This document shows, one piece after another, positions 27,214-35,364 of a stretch of 64,000 nt of DNA; positions within the stretch are counted from its first letter, which is position 1; every line of letters begins with the position of its first letter. A program made the translations under genes and the position numbers. Below the pieces are notes generated by a model. It was not told where the DNA came from and searched no databases. It was given only the letters and a program-made list of their open reading frames with translations. The stretch covers positions 730,477-794,476 of the forward strand of contig NZ_FNBN01000001.1 of assembly GCF_900102545.1 (NCBI RefSeq), read 5' to 3'. This DNA comes from Chitinophaga filiformis (GTDB taxonomy: Bacteria > Bacteroidota > Bacteroidia > Chitinophagales > Chitinophagaceae).

Positions 27214-28725
27214 TCAATCCGTCCACCGCCCAGCATCAAACCAGTCTGATACTTTCTTCTGTTCCCAGCCCACATCCCCTTTAAAGAAATACTCATTTGA
27301 ACTGCCATCATAATAATAATCCTTCTCCCATTCCCGGATATTGGCGACAGTTATCTCAATGGCATCCAGTATAAAGTTTATCTCGGCATTGGTCATGGTA
27401 GGATGTATCGATAGCCTGACCCATCCAGGCTTACAGGATAAATCTCCTCCTCGAATTGATTCGCGTATAGCATACGACTGTGCTTTATCAACATGCAGCA
27501 ACATATGCCCATAAGTCCCGGCACAGGAGCATCCACCTCTCATTTGAATGCCGAACCTGTCATTCAGCAGCCTGACAACTAAATTATAATGCGCTCCGGT
27601 TACTATAAATGAGATCACACCTAAGCGCTTTGTTACATTCGCCTGCAGTACTTTTACGCGCCTTATCTCAGATAGTCTGGAAAAAATAATATACAACAAT
27701 TCCTCTTCCCGCTTCAGCATCCTGCCTACTCCCATTACTTCTTTCAGCCGGACACACATCGCTGCTTTTATTCCCTGAAGAAATGGAGGCGTGCCGCTGT
27801 CTTCTCGTTGTTCGATATCTTCCACATATTCCCGTGCACCCCAGGGATTGGTATATATCACCGTACCTCCTCCCGGTTGATCAGGAACCTTATTATTATA
27901 AAGATGTCTGTTAAAGATCAATACCCCCGGAGTGCCTGGTCCGCCCAGGAACTTATGCATTGAGAAATAGATGGCATCTAAATAGGCGTCACCTTCATCA
28001 GGATGCATATCTATCTCACAATAAGCAGCCGAGCAGGCAAAGTCTACAAAGCACAATCCACCATATGCATGTATAAGTTTAGCCATTTCATGATAATCCG
28101 TCCGGATACCGGTAACGTTGGAACACGCTGTTATAGCTGCAATCTTATGCTTTCGCCCCTTGAACTGTTCCAGCAAGAATCTGAAGTGTGCCATATCCAC
28201 ATTTCCATCTTCTCCCATCTGAATGAGCTCCACTGTTGCAATGGTTTCCAGCCAGCTGATATGATTACTATGATGCTCCATATGTGTCACAAAAACAACA
28301 GGCTTCAATGCATCATCACAGGGTAGTGCATGTGTAGTAATACGCTCCGGTACTCTCATTCCCAGTATCCGTTGCAATTTGTTTACAGCCGCTGTCATTC
28401 CGCTGCCACAAAAGAGCAGCACATCATCGTTACTGGCATTAACATGTTCTTTGATAATGTGCTTTGCTCCTTCATAAGCTTTGGACATCGAACTTCCCGT
28501 AACGGTAGTTGCCGTGTGGGTATTCCCAACAAACGGAAGTATCTCCCGCTGTATATAATTTTCAATAGGCCCATAGCATCTACCGCTGGCAGTCCAGTCG
28601 GCATAAATAATCCTCCTGATTCCAAACGGGGACTCAAAATGCTGCTGATTGCCGATAATATTCATCCTGTAAGCAGAAAAGTAATCTTCCAGCCCGCTTT
28701 CACGGCTCATAGATAACGGTACCAT
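27214..28725 (-). CDS. Class V PLP-dependent aminotransferase / cysteine desulfurase-like protein
   Basis: Fold-type I PLP enzyme of 503 residues. The cofactor lysine is seen in FSMHKFLGGPGTPG (Lys258), preceded by the aspartate strand LCFVDFACSAAY. The C-terminal phrase MRGGCSCAGTYG has cysteines near the place where cysteine desulfurases carry their persulfide cysteine, but the surrounding sequence differs from SufS and IscS. The reaction is therefore open: desulfurase, selenocysteine-lyase-like or another lyase. The stop codon of the upstream DUF4395 gene ends 2 bases before its ATG, so the two are translated as one unit. The divergent LytS/LytTR genes and a LytTR-type repeat suggest signal-controlled expression. 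Confidence 0.9.
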   Translation of the reverse strand: MVPLSMSRESGLEDYFSAYRMNIIGNQQHFESPFGIRRIIYADWTASGRCYGPIENYIQREILPFVGNTHTATTVTGSSMSKAYEGAKHIIKEHVNASNDDVLLFCGSGMTAAVNKLQRILGMRVPERITTHALPCDDALKPVVFVTHMEHHSNHISWLETIATVELIQMGEDGNVDMAHFRFLLEQFKGRKHKIAAITACSNVTGIRTDYHEMAKLIHAYGGLCFVDFACSAAYCEIDMHPDEGDAYLDAIYFSMHKFLGGPGTPGVLIFNRHLYNNKVPDQPGGGTVIYTNPWGAREYVEDIEQREDSGTPPFLQGIKAAMCVRLKEVMGVGRMLKREEELLYIIFSRLSEIRRVKVLQANVTKRLGVISFIVTGAHYNLVVRLLNDRFGIQMRGGCSCAGTYGHMLLHVDKAQSYAIRESIRGGDLSCKPGWVRLSIHPTMTNAEINFILDAIEITVANIREWEKDYYYDGSSNEYFFKGDVGWEQKKVSDWFDAGRWTD

Positions 28726-28727
28726 AT

Positions 28728-29390
28728 CTATCTGGTTTTAGCGGTGGCAGGGGCTTTAAACAGATCATGCGGAGGCTTGCTGTAGTAGTCATTTAGTTGA
28801 CCGGATGCAAAGAAGATCAGGGCAATAAATAGCAACAATACCGTCAACTGTGCTACAGACACTTTCTGTATCGCCTGCCTGGACTTCACATCACAAACTT
28901 CTCCCGGGCAATGCTGCACTTTCTTCCTGTTAAACAATGGGTAAACCTTACAACCGAGACAAATACCAAAGGCCGCCTCGAAAAACAGGAATAAAAGGCA
29001 AACCATACAAACCGATCCGGTAATAACGCTGTAGGCGTTAACGATGATGAAGAAATAGAACATAGTAGCCGATAAGACAATACCAATGATCCAGGCGAAT
29101 CTCTTTTGCGGTGCACCTACGTATTCAGGTACCTGGTTACGGACTATCAGCCGGCCTGCTATCATTGTCGGGGAAAACCTGGGATTGATCAACACACGGA
29201 TCAGTAAGTCAAGCAGGAAGAAGGTGAGCACATATTTCACCAGTATAAAATTGCCGCTAAAGAGAATAAACATCAATGATGTATAGACGGCCAGGAACAG
29301 GATACCAGCTGCGGCCCTGATCTCCCTTTCATTTAGTACAGGAATATCATATCCCTCTACTATTTCTCCGAATTGTAACAAGTTGTTCAT
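28728..29390 (-). CDS. DUF4395 family inner-membrane protein
   Basis: Membrane protein of 220 residues. It opens with the DUF4395 signature (DIPVLNEREIRAAAGILFL), has hydrophobic segments at LVKYVLTFFLLDLLIRVLI, IIGIVLSATMFYFFIIVNAY, VCMVCLLFLFFEAAFGICLG and LTVLLLFIALIFFASG, and the conserved NPRFSPTMIAGR loop. The cysteine group CLGCKVYPLF and the later CPGEVC are typical of this family, which is often found near sulfur-handling genes. I start at 29390; the frame extends to 29504 but the extra 38 residues are not family-like and would run through a regulatory repeat. It is the first gene of a pair with the PLP enzyme. Confidence 0.88.
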   Translation of the reverse strand: MNNLLQFGEIVEGYDIPVLNEREIRAAAGILFLAVYTSLMFILFSGNFILVKYVLTFFLLDLLIRVLINPRFSPTMIAGRLIVRNQVPEYVGAPQKRFAWIIGIVLSATMFYFFIIVNAYSVITGSVCMVCLLFLFFEAAFGICLGCKVYPLFNRKKVQHCPGEVCDVKSRQAIQKVSVAQLTVLLLFIALIFFASGQLNDYYSKPPHDLFKAPATAKTR

Positions 29391-29478
29391 GTTTTGATTA
29401 ATATTGGGTGTGAACGTTTGAATTTTGGCTTGTCGACAATACAAGAATAGCGCATCCGGTTTATTGTAATAATGCATG

Positions 29479-29509
29479 GTCAACGAACAACAGATCATCG
29501 TCAACGAAC
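29479..29509. promoter_or_regulatory. Direct repeat typical of a LytTR-regulator site
   Basis: GTCAACGAAC occurs twice, at 29479-29488 and 29500-29509, with a 21-bp period (two helical turns). Paired direct repeats of about 10 bp at this spacing are characteristic of LytTR DNA-binding domains. The site lies in the divergent region between the DUF4395/PLP operon and the LytS/LytTR genes, about 40-75 bases upstream of a near-match minus-strand -7 box (TATTCTTG, 29442-29449), a suitable place for an activator. Confidence 0.65.
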
Positions 29510-29587
29510 GGCGGAATTAAGTCAATTACGACTGCGGATTGTGAAACCAAAAACATTTTATCGACATTTACCTCATCAAACTTCAGT

Positions 29588-30625
29588 ATGAAGCTATTGT
29601 CCCGCGTAAAACGAGCTGAATTATACGTCTGGCTGGTGCCTGCCTTTTTATTACTGAACCTGTTCGGAGAGGTCGTACAACACTCCAGTGATTTGCTTCC
29701 GAGGGCTGTTAATGAAGTATGGTTAGCATGTTATGTGTCAGTTATTAACTACCGCCTGTTTGAATACAGTTGGCCTAAGATGAGTTGGAAAAGATTTTTC
29801 GATTCATTCCTTCTTGCGCTCCCGTATTTCCTTGCTTATTCCCTGGGTATTTTTATCTGGAGAGCACTGGGTGTAACACTGCATATTGTTACGGTGCTGG
29901 ATAAAACGATTACCACAGACAAAAGGATTGGCGACCTGATAGGATACTGCATCGGATCGCTGCTATTCTTCGGAGTGATCAGGCACGTTTTCAATTATCT
30001 GAAGCTGAAACAATCAGCGCAGCAATTGCTGATAGCTAGTCAGCAGGCAGAACTAAATTATCTCAGGTCCCAGACCAACCCTCACTTTTTATTCAACACG
30101 CTGAATAATATTTATTCACTAGCCAGAGATAAGTCAGACCTGGCACCGGAGTCCATTCTCCGCTTATCAAAGATCCTGCGGTACATGTTGTATGAAACCA
30201 GTGCGCCATACACGGCCATTGAACAGGAAATTAAAATTATTGACGATTATATTGAGTTGGAGAAACTACGTTACGACGAATCACTGCATGTTAATTTCAA
30301 CCATGATCTGGAAGACAGGAAACAGAGCATTCCACCACTGCTGCTTATTCCACTGGTAGAAAATGCCTTTAAGCACGGCGTATCAGAAACCAGGGACCGC
30401 CCATCAGTAACGATTCATCTCTCTGTAAAAAACAGGGTTTTACTCTTTACTGTTGAAAATTCAACCGGCGAGCCCGCAGAAAATAATAACGTAAAGGAAA
30501 ATATTGGCCTGTCCAATTTACGCCGCCAGCTAGCATTGCTATACACGAATTACAGCCTTGATGTACGCCCCGGGGACTTTACGTTTACAGCTACCTTGAA
30601 AATAAATCTCGACAGCCATGTCTAA
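29588..30625 (+). CDS. LytS-type sensor histidine kinase
   Basis: Membrane sensor kinase of 345 residues. Four hydrophobic segments occupy the first ~140 residues (VWLVPAFLLLNLFGEVV, VWLACYVSVINY, FLLALPYFLAYSLGIFIW, IGYCIGSLLFFGVI). The His_kinase domain has the phosphoacceptor His166 in QTNPHFLFNTLNNIY, and the ATP-binding domain has PLVENAFKHGV and NIGLSNLRRQL. There is no extra periplasmic sensor domain, so it probably senses a membrane-linked cue. Its gene overlaps the LytTR response-regulator gene by 8 bases. Confidence 0.95.
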   Translation: MKLLSRVKRAELYVWLVPAFLLLNLFGEVVQHSSDLLPRAVNEVWLACYVSVINYRLFEYSWPKMSWKRFFDSFLLALPYFLAYSLGIFIWRALGVTLHIVTVLDKTITTDKRIGDLIGYCIGSLLFFGVIRHVFNYLKLKQSAQQLLIASQQAELNYLRSQTNPHFLFNTLNNIYSLARDKSDLAPESILRLSKILRYMLYETSAPYTAIEQEIKIIDDYIELEKLRYDESLHVNFNHDLEDRKQSIPPLLLIPLVENAFKHGVSETRDRPSVTIHLSVKNRVLLFTVENSTGEPAENNNVKENIGLSNLRRQLALLYTNYSLDVRPGDFTFTATLKINLDSHV

Positions 30626-31295
30626 AATAAAATGCATTGTTATAGAAGACGAGCCGCTGGCAGCAAAGGTGCTCTGTGATTATATCTCAGCAGTTCCTTT
30701 CCTGGAATTACAAAAAACATTTAAAGATGCGATCCTTGCCGCCGAGTTCCTGCTGCACAATACCACAGATCTCATCTTCCTGGATATCCATCTGCCAAAG
30801 CTGAAAGGAATGGCGTTTCTCAGAACACTTGTCAACCCGCCATCTGTAATTGTTACCACTGCCTATCATCAATATGCTGTAGAAGGATTTAACCTGAATG
30901 TTACCGATTACCTGCTAAAACCTTTTGAATTCGAACGATTCCTAACAGCAGTTAACAAAGTAAAAGCGGAACAGCGCCGTACCACCGGAGAGGCCAAAGA
31001 CTTCATTTTTGTGAATGTACAGAAGCGGAAAGTCAAGATCCTGTTTTCGGAGATACTGTATATCGAAAGTCAGCGTGAATATATTAAAATCGTTACCACC
31101 AAAAGCGAATATCTATCCAAGATGAGTACTAATGAGATCGAGGATATACTACCCGAACACATTTTCAAACGCATCCATCGTTCTTTCATTATTTCTGTTA
31201 ATCAGATTGATTCCTATACAGCCGAAATGGTGGAGATAAAAGGAATACCGATTCCGATTGGGAGGGGGTATAAGGATGTTATTGATAAATTATAA
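30618..31295 (+). CDS. LytTR-family response regulator
   Basis: Two-domain transcription factor of 225 residues. The receiver domain (residues 1-120) has the acidic pair in VIEDEPLAA, the phosphoacceptor Asp56 in LIFLDIHLP, and KPF near residue 102. The LytTR domain (about 130-225) shows FVNVQKRKVKILFSEILYIE and HRSFIISVNQIDSY. It receives phosphate from the kinase encoded by the overlapping gene. A 10-bp direct repeat 1.1 kb away in the divergent promoter region is a likely target. Confidence 0.95.
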   Translation: MSKIKCIVIEDEPLAAKVLCDYISAVPFLELQKTFKDAILAAEFLLHNTTDLIFLDIHLPKLKGMAFLRTLVNPPSVIVTTAYHQYAVEGFNLNVTDYLLKPFEFERFLTAVNKVKAEQRRTTGEAKDFIFVNVQKRKVKILFSEILYIESQREYIKIVTTKSEYLSKMSTNEIEDILPEHIFKRIHRSFIISVNQIDSYTAEMVEIKGIPIPIGRGYKDVIDKL

Positions 31296-31398
31296 GCATC
31301 ACGTTTATTTTTCTACTATGCTGCATTACCATGTTCAGATATTGAGCATCGCAACCACGCCACACCCCTATTGCTACAAGGGCCTATTTTAATACGCC

Positions 31399-31423
31399 GA
31401 GAATATCTTTTTTCGATATTCTC
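31399..31423. terminator. Hairpin downstream of the LytTR gene
   Basis: GAGAATATC and its complement GATATTCTC flank a T-rich loop about 100 bases after the response-regulator stop. There is no U-tract, so termination is only possible, not clear. The rest of 31296-31584 holds nothing I recognise. Confidence 0.3.
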
Positions 31424-31584
31424 CAAACCACAGCCGACTGGCATTTACGGTTGTCAAACACCACCCGAGTCACTTTTGAATACTATGCAATCCCCTTCGT
31501 CTCAGTCTTAGATAACCTTCAATACACCCCTGAAACGCGTTCCACAGGTTATCCTACTTTTATATATCATCAAAATCATCTCAA

Positions 31585-32340
31585 ATGGCAAAACAAACAT
31601 CTATCATTCCTTTTACCGGTAAACTCGGTAATCTCATTGGCTATGAGCGCAATGGTGAATACTTCCTGCGCAGCATGCCCGAAATAGTTCGACAAACCCA
31701 TGCCACCCGTCGTGCCGCCCGGCGCTTTGGTATGGCCAGCAGGAAAGGCGCGCTTATCCGTCATGCTTTCTACTGCGATCTGGATATCCGTTGTGACGGT
31801 GGCCATATCAATCGCCTGAATAAGACACTCATCGCAGCTGGGAGCAATCATACAGCTCTCACAGGCTTCCGTTTTAATCAGCATACGGGAACAGACCGTT
31901 TCTTTACTGTAGCACCTAGTCTTCTCAGGAATGATATATTGCATATTCCTTCGCAGACCATCGCTCAATACAAAGGTTTCATTGCGCTGGAAGTAAAAGT
32001 GATCGCAGCGCGTATTGATTTTATTAAAGGTCAGGTTACTGGTACAGATACGGTCGTACTGATGATAAATCCTGGTACGTCTTTCCAGGAAACAAATATT
32101 CCACTGGATGTACCCGGAGCAGGAACACTTGTCATCACTTTGCAGGTGAGAGGTATGCTCAAAGATGGTGCATCCTGCAACAGGCAACACCTGGCTGCTG
32201 ATATTATTGCCGTGGCAGCACCACAAATACTGAAGTATCGTATTAAACCGACTTACTCCAGGCGAAAAGGATTGCAGCCGTTAATGACTTCCACCCTTAT
32301 CTACGCGCACGCGTATCAGTCTACCATTCAACGGGAATAA
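31585..32340 (+). CDS. Hypothetical protein of a Bacteroidetes paralogue family
   Basis: Protein of 251 residues with no signal peptide, membrane segment or catalytic motif. The opening (MAKQTSIIPFTGKLGNLIGY, then RNGEYFLRSMPE and ATRRAARRFGMASRKGALIR) resembles a large group of uncharacterised Bacteroidetes proteins that begin MAKQ, followed by a G-x-(L/I)-G block, an R-rich TR-x-R-FG block and a strand-rich C-terminus. That likeness is from memory and not tested. It is the first gene of the accessory stretch that leads to tRNA-Ser. Confidence 0.65.
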   Translation: MAKQTSIIPFTGKLGNLIGYERNGEYFLRSMPEIVRQTHATRRAARRFGMASRKGALIRHAFYCDLDIRCDGGHINRLNKTLIAAGSNHTALTGFRFNQHTGTDRFFTVAPSLLRNDILHIPSQTIAQYKGFIALEVKVIAARIDFIKGQVTGTDTVVLMINPGTSFQETNIPLDVPGAGTLVITLQVRGMLKDGASCNRQHLAADIIAVAAPQILKYRIKPTYSRRKGLQPLMTSTLIYAHAYQSTIQRE

Positions 32341-32704
32341 AGCGCTTACCGCCAGCAGGATGAATTTTGATGAGTAATACCTTATACCTCGTATCACAGA
32401 ATATTATACCTCTATCCATAGCTACAGCCTGTCCCTGAAGCAGGCTTGTTATTGCCAGCTCACGCCTACCCTCGTCTTCTCTTTAAATTTTATCGTGATG
32501 ATATGACAGGAGATCAAGACCAGATCAACTCCACGTCCAGTCCTGTGCTACTATATGCTTACGCCCTTCTTCAGCCGATCAGAATAACTATCAGCTATGT
32601 CGACCCGACATGATTGATAACTTTTTCGCTGCAGGGTATACCAATGAAAGCCTTGTTGATACGCTATTGATATAAAAAGGATAGATTACGCTAGCCGCAA
32701 ACCA
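32341..32704. other. Gene-poor stretch upstream of a truncated gene
   Basis: No credible coding region. A small hairpin (AGCCTG/CAGGCT at 32426-32446) about 85 bases after the preceding stop may be a weak terminator. The missing N-terminal part of the DUF2625 gene that follows is not recognisable here in any frame. Confidence 0.4.
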
Positions 32705-33136
32705 ATGACCCTTCTTTTTCTGAAAGCTTTTCCGTGGAGGTCTAAGCCCGCTAACAGCATGATTACATGGATAGGTAACCCACATTTTTTTAATAGTTTT
32801 TACCTTCTAAATGGTGGCGCACTGGGTGACGACTTAGGAAAGGTCTATTATTTTTCGCCAGACAATTTAGAGTATGAACCACTTGACCTCACCTATACCC
32901 AATTCCTGGATTTCTGTTTCAATAATGACTTAGATAAATTTTATGAAGGCAATAGGTGGACAGATTGGCGAAACGAAGTATCAAAGTTAAACGGCGATGA
33001 AGTCTTTAACTTTTATCCTTTTCTTTGGACGCAGGAAGGAAAAGACATTAATGCAAACTCAAGGAAAGCTATCTCAATTGAGGAGCTATATCATGTTAAT
33101 GTTGACATGAGAAAGCAGCTTGGACTGGACAAGTAA
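32705..33136 (+). CDS. DUF2625 family protein, N-terminally truncated
   Basis: The protein matches only the C-terminal half of DUF2625: FYLLNGGALGDDLGKVYYFS, then LTYTQFLDFCFNNDLDKFYE, RWTDWRNEVSKL, FYPFLWTQEGKDI and the end ISIEELYHVNVDMRKQLGL. Full members are about 200-220 residues; here family similarity begins only near residue 25 of a 143-residue frame. The first ~25 residues (from the ATG at 32705; an inner ATG is at 32759) look unrelated, so the 5' half was probably lost by deletion or recombination. It is likely a decaying remnant. The role of intact DUF2625 proteins is unknown. Confidence 0.7.
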   Translation: MTLLFLKAFPWRSKPANSMITWIGNPHFFNSFYLLNGGALGDDLGKVYYFSPDNLEYEPLDLTYTQFLDFCFNNDLDKFYEGNRWTDWRNEVSKLNGDEVFNFYPFLWTQEGKDINANSRKAISIEELYHVNVDMRKQLGLDK

Positions 33137-33190
33137 AGCGATGGCTTGCAGAGTAAAATAAATAGTAAACTATCATAGAGAGAAATAATC

Positions 33191-33466
33191 ATGGACAGGA
33201 AAAATCAGTACTACCCCCAATCAATACCACATCCGGGGAACACTTTAAGAGAGAAGCTAGACGAAATGAATATGGGACCAAAAGAATTCGCTCTTCGTAC
33301 AGGGAAGCCTGAAAAAACTATAATTACCATCATCAAAGGGCATAGTTCCATCACCCCTGATATGGCTGTCCAATTTGAAGGTATAACCAGGATTCCTGCT
33401 AATTTTTGGCTGAACTACCAGAGAAATTATGATAAATATATTGCAAGAAAGAGTGGTTCAATTTGA
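33191..33466 (+). CDS. HigA-like antitoxin / XRE-type HTH protein without a partner toxin
   Basis: Small DNA-binding protein of 91 residues with the HigA pattern: IPHPGNTLREKLDEMNMGPKEFALRTGKPEKTI (helix-turn-helix), then SITPDMAVQFEGITRIPANFWLNYQRNYD. In HigBA systems the toxin gene directly precedes the antitoxin, but the gene before it is the DUF2625 remnant and no RelE-like frame is present. Longer Bacteroidetes relatives continue after this point into an ImmA-like domain, so the protein may be a shortened form. It may now act alone as a repressor, for instance at the repeated operator 40-140 bases downstream; that is speculation. Confidence 0.8.
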   Translation: MDRKNQYYPQSIPHPGNTLREKLDEMNMGPKEFALRTGKPEKTIITIIKGHSSITPDMAVQFEGITRIPANFWLNYQRNYDKYIARKSGSI

Positions 33467-33503
33467 AATTGGAAACCTTCAATTCAAATTATTAATTTAC
33501 TGT

Positions 33504-33603
33504 ATATCTGGCCATAAATCATTTTTTTATATAAGTTATGGCGGAATATAGATTTTTATATCTCGCCATAACTATATATTTTTATACAGTTTTGGCGAGA
33601 TAT
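33504..33603. promoter_or_regulatory. Four-site operator array upstream of the DUF234 ATPase gene
   Basis: A 14-bp motif close to TTATGGCGAGATAT occurs four times in alternating orientation: minus at 33504-33517, plus at 33536-33549, minus at 33558-33571, plus at 33590-33603. Start-to-start steps are 32, 22 and 32 bp, near whole helical turns. The last copy ends 12 bases before the ATG. The inner pair can also fold as a hairpin. The regularity points to cooperative repressor binding. Confidence 0.7.
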
Positions 33604-33615
33604 AAATAATATACA

Positions 33616-35049
33616 ATGGAACATCTCATAGGAAGAGAAGAAGAAAAAGCCATACTACAAAAAGCTTTATTATCTGATGAGGCTGAGTTGGTGGCTATAT
33701 ACGGCAGACGAAGAATTGGAAAAACTTTTCTGATCCGGAACTTTTACCAGAAGCAGATGATTTTTGAATTTTCAGGCGTCCATAATGCGACCTTGAGTGA
33801 TCAACTGGCTAATTTCGCTCAGGCCCTTACACACTCAATGAAAAGTTTACCTGTTGAAACCCCGGTTAACTGGAGGCAGGCTTTTAGCCTGTTAGAAAGT
33901 TACGTAGCACCCCTTATAAAAAAGCAAAAACGAGTGCTATTCTTTGATGAATTTCCTTGGATACACACACCAAGGTCAGGCTTTATGCAGGCATTTGAGA
34001 ATTTCTGGAACATGTGGGCTTCCCGGCAGGAAAACCTGGTTGTGGTAATCTGTGGGTCTGCTGCTTCATGGATGATACAGAAAGTAATTAATAACCGCGG
34101 AGGGCTTCATAACAGGGTAACACAAAGGATTCGCCTGTTACCTTTTAACCTTAGTGAGACGGAGGCCTATCTGAGTAGTAGAAAAGTAAAGCTGGATCAA
34201 TATCAGTTATTGCAGCTTTACATGGCAATGGGTGGCGTTCCTTTATATCTTAAAGAAGTAAATATAGGAGAGAGTACAGCACAAGCATTAGATAGAACGT
34301 GTTTTAAAAAGAGCGGATTGTTGCATAATGAATTCAAAATACTATATCATTCATTATTTGAAGAAGCCGTGCATCACATGGATGTGATCAGGGCTTTAGC
34401 AGCCAAACCCGGCGGACTTACAAGGAATGAAATAATTGAAGTTTGCTCGTTGACATCCGGAGGAGGCACTACGCAGTTATTAGAGGAACTGTCAGAATCT
34501 GGATTTATTACGCCATATGTACCTTTCGAAAAAACTTCCCGGGACAGCATATATAAGCTAACAGATGAATATTCACTTTTTTACATAAAATTCATAGAGA
34601 ACAGTAAATCACACGGAGCAGGCACCTGGATCAGGCTATCGGAAAGCACATCATGGAAAAGCTGGAGCGGGCTTGCATTCGAAAGTATATGTCTTAAACA
34701 CGATCAACAGATAAAAAAAGCAATAGGAATAGCTGATGTTTATACCGAAGTATCTCCATGGCGCCATACTGCAGAAAAAAAGGAAGATGGAGCCCAAATA
34801 GACCTCCTTTTTGATAGGAAAGATAATTGTATCAATCTGTGTGAAATTAAATTTTCCCGTTTTGAATTTGTTATAGATAAAAAATACGCTGCTATACTAG
34901 AACAAAAGGAAAGGGTTTTCCGGCAGAAAACCAAAACCCATAAAACGCTTTTTTTTACTCTTATCACTACCTATGGTGCTAAAAAGAATGACAATTACGC
35001 TAACCTCATACAGAAAGAAATAACCATGGAGGCTTTATTCAAAGCGTAG
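33616..35049 (+). CDS. AAA ATPase with C-terminal DUF234 nuclease-like domain
   Basis: Protein of 477 residues of the archaeal-type ATPase family. Walker A is IYGRRRIGKTF (residues 28-38), Walker B is LFFDEFPW (Asp111, Glu112), and the sensor strand is VVVICGSAASWM. A winged-helix segment (GGLTRNEIIEVCSLTSGGGTT) is followed by DUF234, whose core DLLFDR then NLCEIKFS has the D-ExK pattern of the PD-(D/E)XK fold. Such proteins are widespread in mobile and accessory DNA; their role (defence, DNA repair or toxin-like) is unsettled. The gene is AT-rich compared with core genes nearby and has the four-site operator in front. Confidence 0.9.
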   Translation: MEHLIGREEEKAILQKALLSDEAELVAIYGRRRIGKTFLIRNFYQKQMIFEFSGVHNATLSDQLANFAQALTHSMKSLPVETPVNWRQAFSLLESYVAPLIKKQKRVLFFDEFPWIHTPRSGFMQAFENFWNMWASRQENLVVVICGSAASWMIQKVINNRGGLHNRVTQRIRLLPFNLSETEAYLSSRKVKLDQYQLLQLYMAMGGVPLYLKEVNIGESTAQALDRTCFKKSGLLHNEFKILYHSLFEEAVHHMDVIRALAAKPGGLTRNEIIEVCSLTSGGGTTQLLEELSESGFITPYVPFEKTSRDSIYKLTDEYSLFYIKFIENSKSHGAGTWIRLSESTSWKSWSGLAFESICLKHDQQIKKAIGIADVYTEVSPWRHTAEKKEDGAQIDLLFDRKDNCINLCEIKFSRFEFVIDKKYAAILEQKERVFRQKTKTHKTLFFTLITTYGAKKNDNYANLIQKEITMEALFKA

Positions 35050-35364
35050 CTACCGCCTCGGCTTACTTGTTCTACAACAAAAAAGCCCTCAAACCTCTCG
35101 AATTGCTGACGCCAACGCCATCCCCCACACAAGGCCCCCGCCTGGCCACTCAATTTAAAAATAACTTATGTAATATCATTGCTATGTTTTATCTTAACGA
35201 TGTTTGGGGATACACAATCAATTAACGTTGGTATTTATGACCTACCCAGGATAGCTGCTAACATTAATTTAAGATTTCCATAACTATAATTTCACGAATG
35301 ACCGGTAATTACCATTCATTCAAAAGGTAAGTTTGCGTAATATTTATTAAACCTACAACGTACA
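35050..35364. other. Intergenic stretch with a broken terminator copy
   Basis: No gene is visible in these 315 bases. Bases 35077-35105 resemble the left part of the terminator that follows tRNA-Ser (compare 37730-37757: identical over ACAAAAAAGCC and similar over CTCTCGAATTG), but the right arm of the hairpin is missing. It may be a leftover of an integration or deletion event. The 3' portion is AT-rich and probably carries the promoter of the next gene. Confidence 0.4.
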
